A stretch of DNA of 41,262 nt, taken from assembly GCA_018262575.1 (NCBI GenBank), contig JAGSYU010000011.1, positions 1-41,262 of the forward strand, written 5' to 3'. The notes beneath the pieces were generated by a model. The model did no database searches and was not told the origin of the DNA. It worked only from the letters and a program-made list of their open reading frames with translations. This DNA comes from Pseudomonadota bacterium (lineage in GTDB: Bacteria; Pseudomonadota; Alphaproteobacteria; Rhizobiales; Pleomorphomonadaceae). Each line of letters begins with the position of its first letter. Position 1 is the first letter of the stretch. Both the position numbers and the translations under genes were made by a program. Positions 24,662-32,261 of the stretch are shown here, one piece after another.

Positions 24662-25998
24662 TGCGCTTCCTTTTCGCCAGCCTCGCCGCTGGCTTCCTCG
24701 CCCTCCAGACGGCCTCCGCCCAGGACGGTCCGCGGATGCCGATCACCCTCGACCCGCAGACCGGCGAGGTGGTCTCCATCGCAGACAATCCCATGGGCTT
24801 TGCCAGCAAAGACGGATCGACGCTGCTTGCCGCCGACATGGCACCGACTTCGCCCCTGCCGCCGCCACCCGTCGTCGCACCGGTCGTGCCACGGAGCGGG
24901 CCGGAACCCAGGGCCCCGGATACGCCGGACACCATGATGCACTCTCTGTCACCAGGTGACGTGCGCATCAAGGACATTGCCGCCGTTGAAGGCGTCCGAG
25001 AGAACCAACTCGTCGGCTATGGCCTCGTTGTCGGCTTGCAGGGCACCGGCGACACGTTGCGCAACGCCGCCTTCTCCGAGCAGTCGCTGCAATCGATGCT
25101 GGAACGGCTCGGCGTCAACGTTCGCGACAGTGCGCTGCGGACCCGCAACATCGCCGCCGTGATTGCCACCGCCGAGCTGCCGGCCTTCGCCGGTGCCGGC
25201 TCGCGCATTGACGTCAACGTCGCCTCACTCGGCGATGCCACCTCGCTGCAGGGCGGTACGCTGATCATCACCCAGTTGTCCGGTGCCGACGGCGAAGTCT
25301 ACGCCGTGGCGCAGGGGCCGATCGCCGTCACCGGCTACAGCGCCGCCGGCATGGCCGAGAGCGTACAGAAGGGCACCCCGACAGCCGGTCGCATTCCGAA
25401 CGGCGCGCTGGTCGAGCACGAGCTTCAGACCAGCCTTGACGGTCTCGGCGCGCTGACCTTCAAGCTGCGCAATCCCGACTTCCGCACGGCCATCCGCATC
25501 ACCGACGCCATCAACGCCTACAGCCGTCGCCGCTATGGCGCCGCAGTTGCCGAAGAGCGCGACTATCGTACCGTCGCCCTCGTCAAGCCACGCGGCATGT
25601 CGGCGGCCCGCTTTATCGCCGAGATCGAGGGCCTGCCGGTCCGACCAGACACGCCGGCCCGCGTCGTCATCGACGAGCGCTCGGGTACGGTCGTGATGGG
25701 CGCCGACGTGCGCATCTCGACAGTGGCCATTACCCACGGCAACCTCAGCATCCGCGTCACCGAAGCGCCGGTGGTCTCCCAGCCCGGCCCCTTCTCCGAT
25801 GGCGAGACGGTGGTGGTGCCGCGGACCATGGTCGACACCAATGAAACCGGCGGCAATCTTTCCATCATCGGCGGAACAGATCTGCAGACGTTGGTGCGTG
25901 GCCTCAACCAGATTGGCCTCAAGCCGAGTGGCGTCATCGCCATCGTCCAGACGATGAAGACCGCCGGCGCGCTCCAGGCCGACCTCGTGGTGCAATGA
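24661..25998 (+). CDS. flgI: Flagellar P-ring protein FlgI with extended N-terminal region
   Basis: The 445-residue protein has a signal peptide (1-20, ending ASA). The conserved FlgI body starts at about 100 (VRIKDIAAVEGVRENQLVGYGLVVGLQGTGD) and continues through GGTLIITQLSGADGEVYAVAQG to the C-terminal LVRGLNQIGLKPSGVIAIVQTMK. FlgI forms the P ring around the rod in the peptidoglycan layer. Rhizobial FlgI is usually about 370 residues. The extra 75-80 residues lie between signal peptide and core and include a Pro-rich stretch (about 62-90). Because the signal peptide is in place, the extension belongs to the gene and is not a mis-chosen start. Confidence 0.95.
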   Translation: MRFLFASLAAGFLALQTASAQDGPRMPITLDPQTGEVVSIADNPMGFASKDGSTLLAADMAPTSPLPPPPVVAPVVPRSGPEPRAPDTPDTMMHSLSPGDVRIKDIAAVEGVRENQLVGYGLVVGLQGTGDTLRNAAFSEQSLQSMLERLGVNVRDSALRTRNIAAVIATAELPAFAGAGSRIDVNVASLGDATSLQGGTLIITQLSGADGEVYAVAQGPIAVTGYSAAGMAESVQKGTPTAGRIPNGALVEHELQTSLDGLGALTFKLRNPDFRTAIRITDAINAYSRRRYGAAVAEERDYRTVALVKPRGMSAARFIAEIEGLPVRPDTPARVVIDERSGTVVMGADVRISTVAITHGNLSIRVTEAPVVSQPGPFSDGETVVVPRTMVDTNETGGNLSIIGGTDLQTLVRGLNQIGLKPSGVIAIVQTMKTAGALQADLVVQ

Positions 25999-26071
25999 CG
26001 CCCGTCAGCCACGCGCAAGACTGCGGTGTGATCCTGCCAGGCATGAAATCAAGGACTGAAGAGGTTCCGGC

Positions 26072-26626
26072 ATGACGTCGACCCGACGGCGCATCCTGTT
26101 TCGCCTGCTCGTTGCAGGCGTGGCGGCTCAGCTCTGCTCGGCCGTGGCAACGGCGGCGGAAACGCTGTCGCCAATCGAGACCACTGCCACCAGCCATTCC
26201 GGCCTCGAAATGCGGGCCCTGACCGAAGAAGCGCGGCAGTATTGCGTCAACATCCGCGACGTCGCCGCCGATGCGCGCTACGCCTGGCAGAAATCGACGC
26301 TAGAAGCGCTCGACAAACGCCTCGCCGAGCGGATCGCCGCCCTTGAGGAAAAGCGAGCCGAATACGAAACCTGGCTCAAAAAGCGCGAGGATTTCCTCGC
26401 CACCGCCCGCGACGACATCGTGGCGATCTACTCGAAGATGAAGCCGGAGGCCGCCGCCGGCCAGCTCACTGTCCTCGACGACGGTATGGCCGCCGCTGTG
26501 CTCGCCCGGCTCAACACGCGCGCATCGAGTGCCATTCTCAACGAAATGGAACCCGCCCGCGCCTCCCAGCTCGCCAGCACGCTCGCCGGCATGACCGAGT
26601 TGTCCGTCAAAGGAGACAAGCCTTGA
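26072..26626 (+). CDS. motE: Periplasmic motility protein MotE
   Basis: The 184-residue protein has an N-terminal signal peptide or anchor (8-30) and a coiled coil at about 75-115 (LAERIAALEEKRAEYETWLKKRE). An MgtE-N-like C-terminal part follows (IYSKMKPEAAAGQL, AAAVLARLNTRASSAILNEM, ASQLASTLAGM). In Sinorhizobium MotE is a periplasmic chaperone that stabilises MotC, which is encoded here at 33662. The gene starts 73 bp after flgI; AGAGGTTCC precedes the ATG. Its stop overlaps the flgH start. Confidence 0.92.
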   Translation: MTSTRRRILFRLLVAGVAAQLCSAVATAAETLSPIETTATSHSGLEMRALTEEARQYCVNIRDVAADARYAWQKSTLEALDKRLAERIAALEEKRAEYETWLKKREDFLATARDDIVAIYSKMKPEAAAGQLTVLDDGMAAAVLARLNTRASSAILNEMEPARASQLASTLAGMTELSVKGDKP

Positions 26627-27306
26627 AGCGTGCCCTGCTTCTTATCGCTGGCCTGATGCTCGCCGGCTGCAATACCTCCAACGACCTCAATACCGAGCCG
26701 ACCATGTCGCAGGTCGGCGCCGCGCTGCCACTCAACGCTCTGACACCCGCGCAGGCGACGTTCCGGGATCCCAACTCCACCTACGTCCACGGTGGCGAGG
26801 GACTTTTCCGCGATTCCCGCGCCCGCGGGGTCGGCGACGTCCTTACCGTTCTCATCGTGATGGACGACAAGGCCGAACTCGACAACTCGTCGGAACGCTC
26901 GCGCGTCTCCAGCGCCGGCTTCGGTGCCGGCTTCGGCTTTTCCGTGGCCGGCGAAGGATCGGACGCCAGCCTCGATGGCAGCGTCAACTCCTCCTCCCGC
27001 TCCAAGGGCGCGGGTGCCGTCGAACGTTCCGAGGAAATCAGGGTCACCCTGGCCGCCGTCGTCACCAGCGTCCTGCCCAACGGCAACCTGATCATCTCCG
27101 GCTCGCAGGAAATGCGCGTCAACTACGAGATGCGGGTGGTGAATATCCAAGGCATCGTCCGCCAGCGCGATATCTCCGGCAACAATGTGGTGCCCTACGA
27201 AAAGATCGCCGAGGCACGCATCTCCTATGGCGGCCGCGGACGGATCACCGAGGTGCAGCAACCCGGCGTGCTCCACCAGATCTACGATCGTGTGGCTCCG
27301 TTCTGA
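26623..27306 (+). CDS. flgH: Flagellar L-ring protein FlgH (lipoprotein)
   Basis: The 227-residue protein has a lipoprotein signal with lipobox LAGC (Cys16). It then has GGEGLFRDSRARGVGDVLTVLIVMDDKAELDN, LPNGNLIISGSQEMRVNYEMR and IVRQRDISGNNVVPYEKIAEARISYGGRG, all FlgH signatures. It forms the L ring in the outer membrane. The start overlaps motE (4 nt), and fliL follows 8 bp after its stop. Confidence 0.96.
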   Translation: MKRALLLIAGLMLAGCNTSNDLNTEPTMSQVGAALPLNALTPAQATFRDPNSTYVHGGEGLFRDSRARGVGDVLTVLIVMDDKAELDNSSERSRVSSAGFGAGFGFSVAGEGSDASLDGSVNSSSRSKGAGAVERSEEIRVTLAAVVTSVLPNGNLIISGSQEMRVNYEMRVVNIQGIVRQRDISGNNVVPYEKIAEARISYGGRGRITEVQQPGVLHQIYDRVAPF

Positions 27307-27314
27307 GAGACAGC

Positions 27315-27839
27315 ATGGCCAAGCTCCCGCTCCCCCCCACTCGCGAAACGGCGCCCGCCGAGAGTAACGCCGAGATGCGCCGCCTACCGCCGCCCGAACG
27401 CATCGCCCTGCTGAAGCCGGCCGCCTTCCTGACGGTGCTGGCCGTAGCGGCCGGCCTCGGCCTCGGCGTTCACCTCGTTCGCTATGCCCAGGTCGCCGAT
27501 GCCGCCCAGAAGCAGGATACGGCCACCGCTGGCGAAAGCGTCCCCCGGACGTCGCGCCTATATCGACTGAAGCCGATCGTCACCAATCTCACCGAGCCCG
27601 CCGATGTCTGGCTTCGTCTCGATGCAGCGATTGTCTTCGAAGACGAGATGCCCAACTCCGAGATCGTCTCGGCGGAAATTTCCGAAGACCTTCTGGCCTT
27701 TCTCAAAACGCTGAAGGTCAGGCAGCTCGAAGGCGCCACCCAGCTCCAGCACCTGCGCGAGGACCTCCGGGATCGTGTCGCCATCCGCTCGGGCGGCGAC
27801 GTCCGCGACCTCATCATTGAAAGCCTGGTCGTCCAGTGA
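27315..27839 (+). CDS. fliL: Flagellar basal body-associated protein FliL
   Basis: The 174-residue protein has a cytoplasmic N terminus (1-35), one membrane helix (about 36-56, FLTVLAVAAGLGLGVHLV) and a periplasmic FliL domain (LYRLKPIVTNLTEPADVWLRLDAAIVFED, FLKTLKVRQLEGATQLQHLREDLRDRV). FliL associates with the stator and is required for normal torque. Its stop overlaps the fliP GTG, a rhizobial arrangement with no fliO between the two. Confidence 0.95.
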   Translation: MAKLPLPPTRETAPAESNAEMRRLPPPERIALLKPAAFLTVLAVAAGLGLGVHLVRYAQVADAAQKQDTATAGESVPRTSRLYRLKPIVTNLTEPADVWLRLDAAIVFEDEMPNSEIVSAEISEDLLAFLKTLKVRQLEGATQLQHLREDLRDRVAIRSGGDVRDLIIESLVVQ

Positions 27840-28594
27840 AGAAACTTCTGCTCGCCGCCCTGCTGCTGGCCGCAACGAGTGTGCCGGCGTTCGCCCAGAT
27901 TCCCGGCCTCGGCACCGGAATACCCGACCTCGGCTCGTTGATTCCGGCCGGCGAGGGATCGGCTTCCGGCCGCATCGTTCAGTTGGTGGCTCTGCTGACC
28001 GTGCTGTCGGTGGCGCCAGGCCTGCTGATCATGGTGACGAGCTTCACCCGCATCGTCGTTGCCCTGTCCTTCCTGCGCTCCGGCATCGGCCTGCAGACGA
28101 CGCCGGCCAACCTCATCCTGATCAGTCTCGCGTTATTCATGACCTTCTACGTCATGGCGCCGACCTTCGACCGGGCATGGACCGACGGCGTGCTGCCGTT
28201 GACCCGCAATGAGATTTCCGAGGAAGTCGCCTTCGAGAAGATCTCCAATCCCTTCCGGGACTTCATGGCCCAGCGCGTCCGCGACAAGGATCTGCAGCTG
28301 TTCGACGACCTCGCGGCCGAGCACCTTGGCATCAAATCGGGCAGCGGTGTCACGACGCTGCGGGTGCTGATTCCAGCCTTCATGATCTCCGAACTCCGGC
28401 GCGGCTTCGAGATCGGCTTTCTGATCGCCCTGCCCTTCCTGGTGATCGACATGATCGTGGCGACGCTCACCATGTCGATGGGCATGATGATGCTGCCTCC
28501 GACCGTGCTGTCATTGCCCTTCAAGGTATTGTTCTTCGTTCTGATCGACGGTTGGAACATGCTGATCGGGGGCCTGGTGCGGTCTTTTTTCTAG
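27836..28594 (+). CDS. fliP: Flagellar export gate protein FliP
   Basis: The 252-residue protein has a cleavable signal peptide (KKLLLAALLLAATSVPAFA) and four membrane helices. It shows the FliP signatures MVTSFTRIVVALSFLRSGIGLQTTPANLILISLALFMTFY (about 65-105) and IPAFMISELRRGFEIGFLIALPFLVIDMIVATLTMSMGMMMLPP (about 175-220). It nucleates the type III export gate. The start is GTG 27836, overlapping the fliL stop. It is the last gene of the flgB operon; a terminator-like hairpin follows. Confidence 0.97.
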   Translation: MKKLLLAALLLAATSVPAFAQIPGLGTGIPDLGSLIPAGEGSASGRIVQLVALLTVLSVAPGLLIMVTSFTRIVVALSFLRSGIGLQTTPANLILISLALFMTFYVMAPTFDRAWTDGVLPLTRNEISEEVAFEKISNPFRDFMAQRVRDKDLQLFDDLAAEHLGIKSGSGVTTLRVLIPAFMISELRRGFEIGFLIALPFLVIDMIVATLTMSMGMMMLPPTVLSLPFKVLFFVLIDGWNMLIGGLVRSFF

Positions 28595-28618
28595 TTCTCG
28601 ACAGCTGTCTTGCTCAGG

Positions 28619-28646
28619 AAGCCCGTTCCGTCACCGGAGCGGGCTT
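28619..28646 (+). terminator. Terminator-like hairpin after fliP
   Basis: AAGCCCGTTCCG (28619-28630) pairs with CGGAGCGGGCTT (28635-28646), a 12-bp stem with one G-T wobble and a TCAC loop. Only a weak T-rich stretch follows, so termination may be partial or Rho-assisted. It separates the flgB operon from the flagellin gene. Confidence 0.65.
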
Positions 28647-28804
28647 CGGCATTTCCGGAGCTTTTTGGCGTTTCTACCCTTCGAATCGACAGACGTTTCG
28701 AGCGTCAGCTTCGCGCAAGCCTGATCGAACATGATGCAGCCATGGCAGGTTGGATCGCTCAGCGAACCAAGAGGATCCAAGGGCATGATGCCGCTCCTGC
28801 TATC

Positions 28805-28851
28805 CCGGTGAAAACCCGGAATGTCCCAACTCACCCATCAAAAAGGGACAT
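28805..28851 (+). promoter_or_regulatory. Flagellin mRNA leader hairpins, the second covering the ribosome binding site
   Basis: ATGTCCC (28821-28827) is the exact inverse of GGGACAT (28845-28851), with a 17-nt A/C-rich loop. The right arm contains the GGGA of the flagellin Shine-Dalgarno sequence, 9 nt before ATG 28858. A smaller CCGG/CCGG stem sits at 28805-28819. This is a plausible target for the post-transcriptional regulator FlbT (7511), known in Caulobacter to bind flagellin leaders; the link here is inference. The transcription start and promoter are not recognisable. Confidence 0.55.
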
Positions 28852-28857
28852 ACGAAA

Positions 28858-29799
28858 ATGGCTAGCCTTCTGACCAATGCCGCGGCAATGACCGCTCTCC
28901 AGACCCTCTCGAACACCAGCAAGGCGCTCGACACGACGCAGAACCGCATTTCCACGGGCATGCGTATCTCGACCGCGTCCGATGGCGCCGCCTACTGGTC
29001 GATCGCCACCACCATGCGCTCCGACAACAAGTCGCTGTCGGCCGTGCAGGACAGCCTTGGTCTTGCTGCTGCGACGGTTGACGTGCAGTACACCGCTCTG
29101 ACCTCCACGGTCGAGCAGCTCACCGAGATCGGCAAGCTTCTGGTTTCCGCCAAGGAGCCGGGCGTCGATCTGGGCAAGATCCAGAAAGAAATCAAGACCC
29201 GCCTCGACCAGATCCAGTCGGTTGCCTCGTCCTCGGTGTTCAACAGCGAGAACTGGTTGGCCGCTGACCCGGCCGCCGGTACCCAGAAGCAGCTGGTTGG
29301 CTCCTTCTCGCGCGTTGGTTCCGCCATCACGATCGAGACCGTCAACTACGACATCGCGGGTAGCCTGCTGTATGATACGGCCGCCGCCGGCGCCACCGGC
29401 ATCATGGACAAGGCGTCCATCGTTGGCCTGGTCACCACCGCCGCAAGTTCTGATAACTCGATCGCGGCGATCGATATTTCCAAACTGACGGCCGCGACCG
29501 AAGCCGACCGTCAGGGTGACCTGACCAAGATCATCACCGCGGTCAACACGCAGTTGAACGGCCTCACGGACGCCGCCTCCAATCTCGGCGCCCTCAAGAC
29601 CCGTCTCGACACGCAGAAGGACTTCGTGAAGTCGCTGACCGACGCCATCGACCGCGGCATTGGCCAGCTCGTCGATGCCGACATGAACGCTGAGTCGACA
29701 CGCCTCCAGGCGCTGCAGACCCAGCAGCAGCTCGGCATCCAGGCGCTGTCGATCGCCAACTCCAACAGCCAGAACATCCTGTCGCTGTTCCGCGGCTGA
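28858..29799 (+). CDS. Flagellin
   Basis: The 313-residue protein has N-terminal D0/D1 (SLLTNAAAMTALQTLSNTSKALDTTQNRISTGMRISTASDGAAYWSIA) and C-terminal D0 (AESTRLQALQTQQQLGIQALSIANSNSQNILSLFRG). These ends match rhizobial flagellins closely (FlaA type). The middle (about 135-215) is short and variable and forms a reduced surface domain. The filament subunit is exported through the type III channel. It is the only flagellin gene in the window, whereas rhizobia often have three or four in tandem. It is monocistronic, with a structured leader upstream and a strong terminator downstream. Confidence 0.96.
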   Translation: MASLLTNAAAMTALQTLSNTSKALDTTQNRISTGMRISTASDGAAYWSIATTMRSDNKSLSAVQDSLGLAAATVDVQYTALTSTVEQLTEIGKLLVSAKEPGVDLGKIQKEIKTRLDQIQSVASSSVFNSENWLAADPAAGTQKQLVGSFSRVGSAITIETVNYDIAGSLLYDTAAAGATGIMDKASIVGLVTTAASSDNSIAAIDISKLTAATEADRQGDLTKIITAVNTQLNGLTDAASNLGALKTRLDTQKDFVKSLTDAIDRGIGQLVDADMNAESTRLQALQTQQQLGIQALSIANSNSQNILSLFRG

Positions 29800-29828
29800 G
29801 CGAACACCACCCGCTCAAAGCCGGATGG

Positions 29829-29860
29829 AAGCCACGCCCCTCGGGGCGTGGCTTTTCCTT
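29829..29860 (+). terminator. Intrinsic terminator of the flagellin gene
   Basis: AAGCCACGCCCC (29829-29840) pairs with GGGGCGTGGCTT (29843-29854); the innermost pairs probably open to give a CTCG loop. The stem is G+C-rich and runs into TTTTCCTTT. It lies 30 bp after the flagellin stop and before fliF. Confidence 0.92.
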
Positions 29861-29968
29861 TGGTGGCAATGCTCGCGCAAGTTTGCGGGCCGAAAGTGAA
29901 TGGCAAGACGCTTCCCGGCTACCCGCCGGTTCCGCCCTTAACGCAACGGACCGCATCGAGATCGACAG

Positions 29969-31633
29969 ATGACCGCTCGCGAACACGCCGAAACCCTCTG
30001 GATCAATCTCCTCGACCTTGGGCCGCGGCGGCTCTCCGCCCTGGCGATGGTGGCCGTCACCATGATGGCGCTGATTGCCGGCTCCGCCTATTATCTCAGC
30101 CGCCCGCAGTTCACGGTGCTCTACACCGGCCTCGAAAACGGCGACGCCTCGCGGATCGGTTCAGCACTGAACGACGCCGGCATTTCCTTCGACGTCAGTT
30201 CCGATGGCGCCACGGTCTACGTCACGCCGGCCCAGACCTCGCAGGCTCGCATGCTGCTTGCCGAGAAGGGACTGCCGCGCAGCGCTGCGGCTGGCTACGA
30301 GCTGTTCAACGAACTCGGTTCGCTCGGCCTCACCTCCTTCATGCAGGAGGTGACACGGGTGCGGGCGCTGGAAGGTGAACTCGCCCGCACGATCCAGACG
30401 ATGAAGGGCGTCAAGGCGGCGCGCGTCCATATCGTGCTGCCCGACCGCGGTTCGTTCCGGCGCGATCAACAGCCACCGTCGGCCTCGGTCATCATCCGTA
30501 CCGACGTACCCGAAGACGTGCGCATGGCCGAGGCGATCCGCCAACTGGTCGCCGGTGGCGTGCCAGGGCTCGGCGTTGACCGCATTACCGTTCTCGACAC
30601 CGAAGGCACCGTGCTTGCCTCGGGCGAGGATGCCACCTCGCTGCCCGGCAGCAAGACCAACCGCCTGGAACGCACCGTAGCGACCGGCATCGAGGCCAAC
30701 ATCCGTCATGCGCTGACCCCTTACCTCGGCCCGGAAAACTTCCAGATCAGCGTCGCCGCCGAACTCAACACCGACCGCACACGCACCAACCAGACGCTGT
30801 TCGATCCGGACTCACGCGTCGAGCGGTCAATCCGCACCGTGCGTGAGAGCGGTAACACGCAGAACTCAAGCCAAGACCCGCCCACCACCGTCGAACAGAA
30901 CCTGCCCGAGGAAACCGTGCAGGCTGACGCCACCGGCGACCGCTCCAGCGAGGAGAACCAGCGTCGTGAGGAGCTGACCAACTACGAGATATCCTCGACC
31001 ACCAAGGAAGTGATCAGCGACGGCTACACCGTGAAGTCGCTGTCGGTCGCCCTCATCGTCAATCGCAACCGCATCACCCAATCGCTCGGCGACAAACCCA
31101 CCGCCGAGGCGATAGAGGCCAGGGTCGCGGAGATGCGCAACCTGGCCGCCTCGGCCGCTGGCCTCAACGAGGGACGCGGCGACCGGATGCAAGTCACAGC
31201 CGTCGACTTCGCCGATAGCTACGCCGACATGCAGCCCGTGCCGCCGTTGACCTTCAAGGACGTGCTGCTGCGCCAGGCCGGCACCGTCGTCAATGCGGTG
31301 GTCATCCTCGCCGTCGCGCTGCTGCTGATCTGGTTCGGTCTCAGGCCGGCGATGAACGCCCTCCTGCCGCGCCTCGAGCAGAACGCCGAGGACAAGGAAG
31401 CGGCCGCAGCGGCCCTGGCCAGCGCCACCGGCGAGGCCACCGCCGCCCTGCCCGGCGGCAGCCAGCCGACGCTTCCGGCTGGCGAAGCCGGCGGCATGCA
31501 GCATCTCATCGAGGACATGAACACCCGCATGCGCAACTCACCGCTCAAGGTGCTGGAGCAACTCGTCGAGATGGACGAGGAGCAGGCCGCCAGCATCCTC
31601 AGGCAGTGGATGGGTGAAGAGGAGGCCGCCTGA
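29969..31633 (+). CDS. fliF: Flagellar MS-ring protein FliF
   Basis: The 554-residue inner membrane protein has two membrane helices, at about 24-45 (ALAMVAVTMMALIAGSAYYL) and 432-455 (AGTVVNAVVILAVALLLIWFGL). Between them lies the YscJ/FliF domain (FTVLYTGLENGDASRIGSAL, LRVRALEGELARTIQ-like segment, ARVHIVLPDRGSFRRDQQPPSASVII). The C-terminal cytoplasmic tail binds FliG. FliF builds the MS ring on which the motor and export gate assemble. It starts a new operon after the flagellin terminator; the ribosome binding site is weak. Its stop overlaps the next gene (TGATG). Confidence 0.96.
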   Translation: MTAREHAETLWINLLDLGPRRLSALAMVAVTMMALIAGSAYYLSRPQFTVLYTGLENGDASRIGSALNDAGISFDVSSDGATVYVTPAQTSQARMLLAEKGLPRSAAAGYELFNELGSLGLTSFMQEVTRVRALEGELARTIQTMKGVKAARVHIVLPDRGSFRRDQQPPSASVIIRTDVPEDVRMAEAIRQLVAGGVPGLGVDRITVLDTEGTVLASGEDATSLPGSKTNRLERTVATGIEANIRHALTPYLGPENFQISVAAELNTDRTRTNQTLFDPDSRVERSIRTVRESGNTQNSSQDPPTTVEQNLPEETVQADATGDRSSEENQRREELTNYEISSTTKEVISDGYTVKSLSVALIVNRNRITQSLGDKPTAEAIEARVAEMRNLAASAAGLNEGRGDRMQVTAVDFADSYADMQPVPPLTFKDVLLRQAGTVVNAVVILAVALLLIWFGLRPAMNALLPRLEQNAEDKEAAAAALASATGEATAALPGGSQPTLPAGEAGGMQHLIEDMNTRMRNSPLKVLEQLVEMDEEQAASILRQWMGEEEAA

Positions 31634-32256
31634 TGTTCCGTTCGGCCATCGACGTCCTCGCCGTCTTCGATCTCGACCAGCCCGATCCGCCACCGGTCCC
31701 ACTTGAGGCGGAACCCCCGATCGAACCGCTCGGCTATTCCATCACCGAGGAAATCGAGCGTCGAGTGGCCGAGGCAGTCGCCGCCGTCCGCGCCGAAGAG
31801 CGTGCCGACGCCGAGTGGCAGCTGACCGAGGCGTTGGCCGAACAGGCACGGTCGCTTCGCTACGAACAGGAGACAGCCCGCAAGGCCTGGGTCGAAGACC
31901 AGTCCGACCGGCTTGCCGCCGCCATAGAGACGCGCTTTGCCGCTCTCGGCGAGCACCTCGGCGTTTCCGCCGCCCGCGCCCTCAGGCCGTTTCTTGTTGA
32001 ACGGCTGGTCGATCGGTCGGTCGATGACCTCGCCGGCTGCATCGAGCGGCTTTTGACCGATGGCACGGCGCCCGCCCTTGAGATCGCCGGCCCAGCCGAC
32101 CTGCTCGACCGCCTTGCCGAAAAGCTGGGCGGACATGCCGACGCCATCGCCTTTCGCCCCGGCAACCAAGCCGACGTCGTCGTGACGGCAGGTGAAACGC
32201 TAATCGAGACCCGCCTCCGGGAATGGGTCGCCCGCCTGCTTCGCAGTGAAGAGTGA
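31633..32256 (+). CDS. FliH-like protein downstream of fliF (putative export ATPase regulator)
   Basis: The 207-residue cytoplasmic protein has a Pro/acidic N terminus (1-35). A long Ala/Glu-rich helix follows (about 38-95: EEIERRVAEAVAAVRAEERADAEWQL), and then a C-terminal alpha-beta part (about 100-205) ends with LIETRLREWVARLLRSEE. This N-terminal coiled coil plus E-subunit-like C-terminal domain is the layout of FliH/SctL, and a GETLIETRL-type ending is common there. FliI (13627) otherwise has no FliH in the window. The match is by architecture only, so the call is tentative. It overlaps fliF by 1 nt and lies just before motB. Confidence 0.55.
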   Translation: MFRSAIDVLAVFDLDQPDPPPVPLEAEPPIEPLGYSITEEIERRVAEAVAAVRAEERADAEWQLTEALAEQARSLRYEQETARKAWVEDQSDRLAAAIETRFAALGEHLGVSAARALRPFLVERLVDRSVDDLAGCIERLLTDGTAPALEIAGPADLLDRLAEKLGGHADAIAFRPGNQADVVVTAGETLIETRLREWVARLLRSEE

Positions 32257-32261
32257 GCGTC

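Noticed and set aside
28742..28760. Possible sigma-54 promoter before flagellin (TGGCAGGTTGGATCGC)
   Set aside because: The spacing between the GG and GC elements is one base too long.
28610..28873. 87-codon frame between fliP and flagellin
   Set aside because: It runs through the terminator-like hairpin and the flagellin leader, lacks a ribosome binding site and overlaps the flagellin start in another frame.
29911..29935. Possible sigma-54 promoter before fliF (TGGCAAGACGCTTCCC)
   Set aside because: The invariant GC dinucleotide of the -12 element is replaced by CC, so it does not fit the consensus.
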